From Dysgonamonadaceae bacterium (GTDB lineage Bacteria > Bacteroidota > Bacteroidia > Bacteroidales > Azobacteroidaceae), in the NCBI GenBank assembly GCA_031275735.1, contig JAISOJ010000076.1, positions 1 to 64,000 on the forward strand: 64,000 bases of DNA. Reading direction: 5' to 3'. Numbering within the stretch: the first letter of the stretch is position 1; each line of letters starts with the position of its first letter. The notes under the pieces were generated by a model. The model saw only the letters and a list, made by a program, of their open reading frames with translations. It made no database searches and was not told the origin of the DNA. Made by a program: the position numbers and the translations under genes. This document shows positions 49,195 to 56,276 of the stretch, piece by piece.

Positions 49195-50502
49195 TTATTT
49201 TACTATTAGTTTCTGTATAGTTTCTTTACCCGCATTTCTAAATTTAAGAATATATATTCCCTTGTTCGCTGGAATTGAAACTTGATTATTTACCTGAGCA
49301 GCAAAAAGAGTTTTTCCTGTTATGTCATACACCGACAAGAATAGAGGTTCGGAAATGGTAACTTTGATGCAATTATTCAAACCGGTTACATTCCATAGCT
49401 GTTCGGCTTTTGTCGTTTCTATTGCATTCTGCCCCGGATATTTTTGCCATTTGAATATTGGAAATTTACCTTCTTCAATTTGCCAAATTTCATCAAAATC
49501 CCATCCGATATTCGTATAAGTAGCTTCAGTTTGCAGTTCGGCTAAACTTTTCACATGACTTGTATCGGTATCTTCAATAGGATATAGCTCTGGATATAAA
49601 TCAGAAGGAAAATATTCGCTACATGCATAATAATCTGCTGATAATATATCTTCACCCGAGAACAACAATATTTTTCCGTCCGGGGCAAATGGTTCCATGA
49701 TAATTCCTGTAGCCATATTGTTTGATGCCTGAGTCATCACAAAAACAGAATCCAATATTACGGATCCGCCATTACTTGCTCCAAGAAGGCCGGAAATAGT
49801 AGCTTCGAAAGTACTTTCCATTGTCGCAGCCGCATAGCAATTCTTAAAAGTAATGTTGCCGGTTTGGTAAATATTCCCTACGAATCCTCCAATTTTTGCT
49901 GCTCCAGTGATTTTAGTTGCCTGATCAACATAACAATTGGAAATTGTTTGAGGGTTATTATTTGTTCTTCCTGTAATACCGCCGACTTCACTTCCACCAG
50001 TAATAATACAGCCAATCACAGATACTTGTTCTATGGTAGCGATTGCTAAAGATGCAGCCAATGCGCCTGCACAATTTCCGGTGATTGTAAGATTTCTAAG
50101 TTCTAAATTTTTGACCGTACCTGCAATACGTCCAAAAATGCCCCCTGTAAGGTTATCCGTAGTATTTATTCCTCCTACGTAAGCGCCATCGTATGCATAG
50201 GTCAGGTTCTTTATGGCATATCCCTTACCATCGAAAGTCCCTCCAAAATTTGTAAGACCGCCTGCGCTGCTAGCTGCAAAAGTATGCCCTGTGTTCATTC
50301 CAATAGGCGTCCAATCATTTACACCGGACAAATCAATGTCATTCATCAATTCGTAACTACCGGTCATAGGTTTGTCTGCATCAATCCCAATCCCTCTTAA
50401 GTCCTCTACCGTACTAATTGGTATTGGTTGCGCAACAATTTCCAACAATGGCAAGCAAAGTATAAGCGCTACCATCAATAATTTAAAAGTACATTTTTCC
50501 AT
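49195..50502 (-). CDS. GLUG-like repeat protein with T9SS C-terminal sorting domain
   Basis: GGTFDGKGYAIKNLTY, GGIFGRIAGTVKNLELRN; C-terminal YDITGKTLFAAQVNNQVSIPANKGIYILKFRNAGKETIQKLIVK. Confidence 0.82.
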   Translation of the reverse strand: MEKCTFKLLMVALILCLPLLEIVAQPIPISTVEDLRGIGIDADKPMTGSYELMNDIDLSGVNDWTPIGMNTGHTFAASSAGGLTNFGGTFDGKGYAIKNLTYAYDGAYVGGINTTDNLTGGIFGRIAGTVKNLELRNLTITGNCAGALAASLAIATIEQVSVIGCIITGGSEVGGITGRTNNNPQTISNCYVDQATKITGAAKIGGFVGNIYQTGNITFKNCYAAATMESTFEATISGLLGASNGGSVILDSVFVMTQASNNMATGIIMEPFAPDGKILLFSGEDILSADYYACSEYFPSDLYPELYPIEDTDTSHVKSLAELQTEATYTNIGWDFDEIWQIEEGKFPIFKWQKYPGQNAIETTKAEQLWNVTGLNNCIKVTISEPLFLSVYDITGKTLFAAQVNNQVSIPANKGIYILKFRNAGKETIQKLIVK

Positions 50503-50545
50503 AAAAATAAATTTTAAAACGAGATTAAATATTTGTTAAACACGG

Positions 50546-50583
50546 CAAATGTAAAAAAGATTTTTCAATAAAACAAACGTTTG
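50546..50583 (-). promoter_or_regulatory. Predicted -7 box and LacI-type operator upstream of the Sus operon
   Basis: AAACAAACGTTTGTGCAT (50571-50588) identical to 29898-29915; minus-strand TACATTTG (50546-50553). Confidence 0.65.
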
Positions 50584-51331
50584 TGCATAAATTTTTAATT
50601 TTTTTATTTCATCAAACAACAACCATCAAAAAATAAAAAAAATAGAGCTTAATCTATACATTTAATCTTTTCATCAAATTTAAATAATTTACTCGTAATC
50701 AAATATTTAAATTTGATGAAAAGTAAATTATATAAACTCAAGCAAATGTATCTCTAAAATACAATAATTAAAATATTTAAATTAGATAAACGTTTGCGTA
50801 TAATCAGTATTACAAATTTTCTTTATCATGCGTGAAAATCAGCTACAAGTAATCAGGGTCATGCTTAGCAGTAGCCATGACAGCATGAAGCTGATTGAAG
50901 CCGAAGGAAGGCTGGATAACTGGTGCAAAGACAAGCTGGAATGGCTGGCAAAAACTTTCGAGAAGGAAAATTGACTGGCTGCATATTATAAATTGCTTCA
51001 GGCAGAAACAGCAGGATTTTTTAGAATCTATGAGAATCAGACAGCCGAAACAGGAAAAAAACAGGGATTTAAACTGTAAGTTATCTAAAAAGTAAATATT
51101 TGACGACCTTTGTAATAGCCTTTTGTTTTCTGCATCAAATATTTGTATTTTTTCCGACATATTCAACAGACTTGTTTGTAGGACTTCCGGAATATTTGCC
51201 GGCATTTTTCCTAAGATTTTTTAGTTGAGTCAAAAAATATTCTTTTATAAAATATTATGATGTATATTTGTACGTAAATACCGTAGAAAATAATTTATAG
51301 TTTGTAAACGTTTAATTAATAAAAAAATACA

Positions 51332-52150
51332 ATGATTAATCCTCTTGTTTCCATCATCACAGTTACTTACAATGCTCGGTCTTTATTGGAGCAAACCATG
51401 CAAAGCGTCTTTTCGCAAACTTACCCGAATATTGAATATATTATTATCGACGGGGCTTCCATCGATGGAACGGTTACTGTTATCAAAAAGTACGAATCCA
51501 AATTGTCTTTTTGGATAAGCGAGAAAGATAATGGTATTTACGACGCGATGAACAAGGGAATCCGCCTGGCAAAAGGCGAATTGATCGGTATGATCAATGC
51601 CGGCGACTATTATGAGCCGGAAGCGGTGAAATCAGTCGTTAAGGTTTATTCCGAAAATAAGGATACCGGTATTTTTCATGGAAATATGAATATGTTGAAT
51701 GAAGACGGCACTTTTTTCAAACTCAAAAAACCAAATACGGATTTAAGCGAATTATACAAAGGTATTTCCTTGTTTCATCCCACTTTTTTCGTGACAAGCG
51801 CCGTATATAAAAAGATCGGATTATATGACGCACGATTTAAAATATCCGCCGATTTCGATTTTGCTTTGAGGTGTTATCGAGCGAAAGTTAAGTTTTTTTA
51901 TATGGACCAAGTAATTACAAATTTCCGCTTAGGCGGTCTTTCTTCTTCCGGAAACAGTAAAGGAATGTATGAAAGCCGTGATATATTATTTAAAAACGGA
52001 TATAAAACCAAGGTCGTAAATCCTGTTTTTCATGAATGGCAGAAAACAAAAAGAAAAAAGAAATTATTTGACGCTGTTTATAAATTGTTGAAAAAAATAC
52101 TACCTCTTTCGGTATTGAATAAATTAGCTAGTTATATTTCGTTGAAATGA
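51332..52150 (+). CDS. Glycosyltransferase family 2
   Basis: VSIITVTYNARSLLEQTMQSVFSQTYPNIEYIIIDGASIDGT; SEKDNGIYDAMNKGI. Confidence 0.94.
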   Translation: MINPLVSIITVTYNARSLLEQTMQSVFSQTYPNIEYIIIDGASIDGTVTVIKKYESKLSFWISEKDNGIYDAMNKGIRLAKGELIGMINAGDYYEPEAVKSVVKVYSENKDTGIFHGNMNMLNEDGTFFKLKKPNTDLSELYKGISLFHPTFFVTSAVYKKIGLYDARFKISADFDFALRCYRAKVKFFYMDQVITNFRLGGLSSSGNSKGMYESRDILFKNGYKTKVVNPVFHEWQKTKRKKKLFDAVYKLLKKILPLSVLNKLASYISLK

Positions 52151-52156
52151 AATAAT

Positions 52157-53068
52157 TTAGAATAATAGTCCTTTCGAAATTTTCCAACGAAATTCTACTA
52201 ACTTGGCTCCTTTTTTGTAGCTTCCCGAAAGGATATATCCGACGAATAAAATGCCCGTCGCTCCCCATTTGAATAGTTCCCGCAAGCAACTTTTAAGATA
52301 CTCTACGGAAGAAATGTTTTTCGCCCGAATCTTTTCGCTGTAGCCAATTGCTAAAGCTTGTTTCGTGAAAAACTCACGGGTTAAACGGCTGTCAGGGACC
52401 CAGTGTTCCACTACTAAATTAGGAATATAATAAACCGGAATACCTGCTCCTTTGGTTCGCAAAAAGAAATCCTTTTCTTCGGCGCCTTCTAAATTCCCGC
52501 CTTTCCGTCCCAATTGTACATTGAATAAACCCAACCGATCGAAAAGTTTCTTCTCGATTATCATATTAGCGCCAATCGGGTAGCTACGCCCGGTAAATAA
52601 TTTTACGCTATCTCCTAAATCCAATAAGGAAACAATCGACAGCAAATATTTGGACATCCACTGTGGTTGTCCGCTTTCCCAACAAGGAAGAATCTTCCCG
52701 CCGCCGGCATGAAATTCAGGATGTTTTTCGATAAAATTTTTGAAGTTCCGCGTATAATCGGGAAAGGCAAAGGCATCGTCGTCCAAAAAAACCAGATACT
52801 CTCCCGATGCTTCATTTATTCCCCTGTTTCGTGCATAAGACAAGCCTTGATTGTTTTCGATGAAGTACTTAACGGTTAAATGGGAATATTTATTCATAAA
52901 ATTGCGGATGAGGGAATCTGTATTGTCCGTAGATTTATTATTGACCAAAACCAACTCAAAATCCAAATCTTCCTGTTTCGTCAAATGATCTAAACATTTT
53001 CCTAACACCTTTTCCCTATTGTAGGTACAAACGATAAGCGACAAATTTTTGTTTTTCTTTTGAAGCAT
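52157..53068 (-). CDS. Glycosyltransferase family 2
   Basis: Probable start MLQKKNKNLSLIVCTYNREKVLGKCLDHL; SYARNRGINEASGEYLVFLDDDA. Confidence 0.9.
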   Translation of the reverse strand: MLQKKNKNLSLIVCTYNREKVLGKCLDHLTKQEDLDFELVLVNNKSTDNTDSLIRNFMNKYSHLTVKYFIENNQGLSYARNRGINEASGEYLVFLDDDAFAFPDYTRNFKNFIEKHPEFHAGGGKILPCWESGQPQWMSKYLLSIVSLLDLGDSVKLFTGRSYPIGANMIIEKKLFDRLGLFNVQLGRKGGNLEGAEEKDFFLRTKGAGIPVYYIPNLVVEHWVPDSRLTREFFTKQALAIGYSEKIRAKNISSVEYLKSCLRELFKWGATGILFVGYILSGSYKKGAKLVEFRWKISKGLLF

Positions 53069-53162
53069 ATTTTTATATAAATATTTCACAAATTTATAGG
53101 ATAAAATCGAAAATCCGTTTTTCTCGGCTAATTTTTTTTGAGGCGCTATACGCCGCGCGGTA

Positions 53163-53170
53163 TAATTTTG
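53163..53170 (+). promoter_or_regulatory. Putative -7 element (TAATTTTG) for the CXXX peptide operon
   Basis: Matches TAnnTTTG; TTTG at 53137-53140 could be the -33 element. Confidence 0.4.
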
Positions 53171-53217
53171 TGCATTGTTTTCAATAATAACATCCCAAAT
53201 CAACAATAAAGATCTCG

Positions 53218-53532
53218 TTGCCTAATATTCGCAAAAATTGTACCGGCACTTGTACAAGCGGTTGTCAATACACTTGCGGTGATGCCTGTAGCAGCTCTTG
53301 CGTTACCTCTTGCAAAAACCTCTGCCAAAATACTTGCACCGGCGCTTGCGGGAATAGTTGCGGCAGTTCTTGCAGTTTCAGTTGCAGCAGCACTTGTAAA
53401 GGAACTTGTGTCAATGCCTGCACCAGCGCATGTGGCGGCGGCTGCACCGGCTCCTGCAGCGGAGTTTGTGGCGGTTGCGGTGGTTGTAGTTATACGTGCA
53501 GCGCCGCTTGCCGGACGGGGGCTTACATGTAA
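53218..53532 (+). CDS. CXXX-repeat precursor peptide (104 aa, 24 Cys)
   Basis: MPNIRKN-CTGT-CTSG-CQYT-CGDA-CSSS-CVTS-CKNL-CQNT-CTGA...: 19 consecutive CXXX units, then CGG-CGG-CSYT-CSAA-CRTGAYM*; TTG start inferred. Confidence 0.85.
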   Translation: MPNIRKNCTGTCTSGCQYTCGDACSSSCVTSCKNLCQNTCTGACGNSCGSSCSFSCSSTCKGTCVNACTSACGGGCTGSCSGVCGGCGGCSYTCSAACRTGAYM

Positions 53533-53542
53533 AACGGTAAGT

Positions 53543-54712
53543 ATGGCGAATAGTACATTCAAAAATATCACCTTCATTGTGACCAAAGACTGCCAACTGG
53601 CTTGCAAATATTGCTATCTGGTAGGAAAAAATACCAAAGAAAAAATGTCGTGGGCGGTTGCCCGGCAAGCCATTGATTACATTATCGGTCATTCGGAAAT
53701 ATTCAATGAAGAAGCTGTGGTTTTTGATTTTATCGGGGGCGAACCTTTTTTGGAAATAGATTTGATTGATCAAATTTGCGACTACATCAAACGTAGCCTC
53801 TTCGAAAAGGAACACCCCTGGTTTAATTCTTACCGTTTCAGTTTTTCCACCAACGGGATCAATTACCATGAAAAGACTGTTCAGAATTTTGTCCAAAAAA
53901 ACCGCACACATTTAAGCGTGGGTATTACGATCGATGGAACGCGTGCTAAACACAACTTGAACCGGGTTTACAAAAGCGGAAAAGGCTCTTATGCGGATGT
54001 GGTAAAAAATATCCCTTTATGGTTGAAACAATTTCCCGACGGAGCCACGAAAGTAACTATCAGCAGTCCTGATATTCCGTATATCAAAGAAAGCGTGATT
54101 CATCTTTATTCTTTGGAAATTAAGGAAGTAAACATCAATTGTGTATTTGAAGACGTATGGGAAGAAAAGGACGACAGCCTTTTTGAAGAGCAGTTAATCC
54201 TTCTTGCCGACGAAATTATCGACAGGGAATATTATAAGGAATATAAATGCTCGTTCTTTTCCGAAAATATAGGAAAACCGCTGGATCGCAGGCTGCAAAA
54301 CCAGAATTGGTGCGGTTCGGGCATGATGCTGGCGATAGACGCTGCAGGGAATTTTTATCCTTGTACTCGTTTCGCTCAATATTCCCTCCGGGAAAAAGAA
54401 GCGCGGATTGTGGGCAACATCAGGGAAGGAATTAATGCGAACCGCTTGCGCCCGTTTCTCACGCTCGACCGTTGTACACAAAGTCCTGTAGAATGTATCG
54501 ACTGCGAAGTAGCCGGCGGATGCGCCTGGTGTCAGGGTGAAAATTACGATGCAGCCGGTACGCCGACAATTTATCAACGAGCAACTGCGATCTGCAAAAT
54601 GCACAAGGCAAGAGTCAGAGCGAACAATTATTACTGGAACAAGCTTTTCCGTAAAATAGAAAAGGAAGAATGGAAAGCAAATAAAAAGGTTGAAAAATGT
54701 TGCAATATCTGA
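53543..54712 (+). CDS. Radical SAM/SPASM peptide maturase, CXXX-repeat target family
   Basis: CQLACKYCYLVGK (CxxxCxxC); FIGGEPFLE; SPASM-region cysteines (WCGSG, CTRF, CTQSPVECIDCEVAGGCAWCQG); downstream of CXXX peptide. Track start 53279 is too far upstream. Confidence 0.9.
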   Translation: MANSTFKNITFIVTKDCQLACKYCYLVGKNTKEKMSWAVARQAIDYIIGHSEIFNEEAVVFDFIGGEPFLEIDLIDQICDYIKRSLFEKEHPWFNSYRFSFSTNGINYHEKTVQNFVQKNRTHLSVGITIDGTRAKHNLNRVYKSGKGSYADVVKNIPLWLKQFPDGATKVTISSPDIPYIKESVIHLYSLEIKEVNINCVFEDVWEEKDDSLFEEQLILLADEIIDREYYKEYKCSFFSENIGKPLDRRLQNQNWCGSGMMLAIDAAGNFYPCTRFAQYSLREKEARIVGNIREGINANRLRPFLTLDRCTQSPVECIDCEVAGGCAWCQGENYDAAGTPTIYQRATAICKMHKARVRANNYYWNKLFRKIEKEEWKANKKVEKCCNI

Positions 54713-55653
54713 TTATCTTATTGGATGATACATCCGTATCTTATTGTCATTACGAAAACACGAAGACAGAGCGCCGCCTGATTTCATTGGACGATTTGAA
54801 AACGGGGATTTTTTTTGCTATGAAGCAAAATCTGATGATTCAGTTTGTTTATCCTGACTATGAATTACCGGAAGAATACGGGCAAGTTATTCAATCCATC
54901 GATAATCACAAGATAGCGCCCTGTTCCATTCTCTCGGACGAAACAAACGTTTGCGTTACCTGCGAATGGGAGAAACTTCCCCAAGAAGCAGATACTTTTT
55001 CAAAAGAATTTGTATGGGTCTTACGGATAAGCAAAAACAATTTGTTTTCCAACTACGAAAAATTGTCGCTCCGGATAAAGGCGATCAAACGGCTCAACCT
55101 TGTCATTACTGATGTAGATACTTTCAGGGAAGAAGATTTCAGCATCTATAAAAAGGTATTATCGCATTTTCAAACGGTTCTCAAAGAGCAATACAGTCAG
55201 GATTTATATCCGCAGTTCAATCTGTTGTCCGACCGGATTTTGTTGGACAGTATGAATAACTGTAATGCCGGCGTAGAAAACATTACGTTGGCCCCTAACG
55301 GCCGGTTTTATATCTGCCCGGCTTTTTATCAGGAAAACGAGATGGATTCCGTCGGTAATTTAACCATCGGACCGGATATTACAAACAGGGTACTTTACCG
55401 GCTCGACCATGCTCCGCTCTGCCGGATATGCGATGCTTATCAATGCAAACGATGCGTCTGGCTCAGTCGGAAAACAACCTTGGAAGTCAATACGCCTTCG
55501 CACGAACAGTGTGTTGTTGCGCATCTGGAAAGAAATGCCGGTCGGGAACTGCTATTGGAATTGCAACAGTCGGAAAACCGTTTTTCGGGGAAAAGCATCG
55601 AAGAGATTGATTATCTGGATCCGTTTGATATTAGAAAAAGAGAAAGAGAGTAA
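54697..55653 (+). CDS. CXXX-repeat peptide maturase partner (SPASM-like, no N-terminal CxxxCxxC)
   Basis: NITLAPNGRFYICPAFYQENEMDSVGNL ... CRICDAYQCKRCVWLSRKTTLEVNTPSHEQC; overlaps the rSAM gene. Confidence 0.82.
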   Translation: MLQYLIILLDDTSVSYCHYENTKTERRLISLDDLKTGIFFAMKQNLMIQFVYPDYELPEEYGQVIQSIDNHKIAPCSILSDETNVCVTCEWEKLPQEADTFSKEFVWVLRISKNNLFSNYEKLSLRIKAIKRLNLVITDVDTFREEDFSIYKKVLSHFQTVLKEQYSQDLYPQFNLLSDRILLDSMNNCNAGVENITLAPNGRFYICPAFYQENEMDSVGNLTIGPDITNRVLYRLDHAPLCRICDAYQCKRCVWLSRKTTLEVNTPSHEQCVVAHLERNAGRELLLELQQSENRFSGKSIEEIDYLDPFDIRKRERE

Positions 55654-55692
55654 GCATCATATTCGATATTTATAAAATTTATTCAGAGATTT

Positions 55693-55950
55693 ATGAAAGT
55701 TGGAGAAGTTACAGAAGAAGAAAAAAAAGAGATTTTAAGTCTTTTTGAACGAAAAAACGGTTTGGTAGAATTGGCGAAAATCATCAAAAGCGACGACGCC
55801 CTTTATGATAAAATGGTCAGGGATATGGGTGCTACCGCTACCCAATTTCAGGCATGGTGGGACCGGATGGTAAAAAAATATCAGTGGGAAAGCAAAGAAG
55901 GCGGTAATTGGGAAATCAATTTCGAGACAAATGAAATTATATTAGTCTAA
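55693..55950 (+). CDS. CXXX-repeat peptide modification system small protein (85 aa)
   Basis: Position and size in operon; MKVGEVTEEEKKEILSLFERKNGLVELAKII...WWDRMVKKYQW. Confidence 0.78.
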   Translation: MKVGEVTEEEKKEILSLFERKNGLVELAKIIKSDDALYDKMVRDMGATATQFQAWWDRMVKKYQWESKEGGNWEINFETNEIILV

Positions 55951-55960
55951 CCCGAATTTT

Positions 55961-56066
55961 CTAGCTTCCAATTTGTTTTTTTTCTGCTACCTGCATATTG
56001 TATTTCAGTTGCAAACGCATTAACGAATCGGTTGGGATGTTGAGTGCTGCTTCAAACATTAGAGTG
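55961..56066 (-). pseudogene. HigA-like antitoxin C-terminal remnant
   Basis: Minus-strand VTTTTTLMFEAALNIPTDSLMRLQLKYNMQVAEKKQIGS* resembles HigA C-termini; no intact N-terminal HTH found. Confidence 0.45.
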
Positions 56067-56276
56067 GTAGTTGTTGTAACCTGTCGCCACTTTCAACGGA
56101 TTCGAGTATGTCGATTGTTTTCCGGTACTTTGCAGCGATTTGCAGAGGGAAACAGTATTTTTTGTCCAATCTTTTAGGGTGCTGTTCAAGGACAGGCTTG
56201 TTTTTTTATTCTTAGGCGTTTGTAAATCTCGAACTTTTCACGTAAGTTTGTACAAAAAAATAAAGATTCATTGAAA

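Noticed and set aside
51304-51315. GTAAACGTTTAA upstream of the glycosyltransferase at 51332
   Set aside because: Only the AAACGTTT core matches; the flanks differ from the 18-bp sites, so it is too weak to call.
53191-53540. Tandem DNA repeat or CRISPR-like array
   Set aside because: The 12-nt periodicity comes from repeated Cys codons; intervening codons vary and there are no conserved repeats with spacers.
53279-53542. N-terminal 88 aa extension of the rSAM ORF (Ala/Val/Pro-rich) in the supplied track
   Set aside because: It is the +1 frame reading of the 12-nt-periodic CXXX repeat; the enzyme starts naturally at ATG 53543 (MANSTFKNITFIVTKDCQLACKYC).
53200-53607. Minus-strand Ala/Thr-rich 135-aa ORF and Gln/Leu/Pro-rich 60-aa ORF (53265..53447)
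   Set aside because: Both are antisense shadows of the CXXX repeat; periodic DNA keeps several frames open without coding meaning.
54945-54958. ACAAACGTTTGCGT resembling the LacI operator
   Set aside because: Lies inside the CXXX maturase partner CDS with no adjacent promoter-like element; probably chance.
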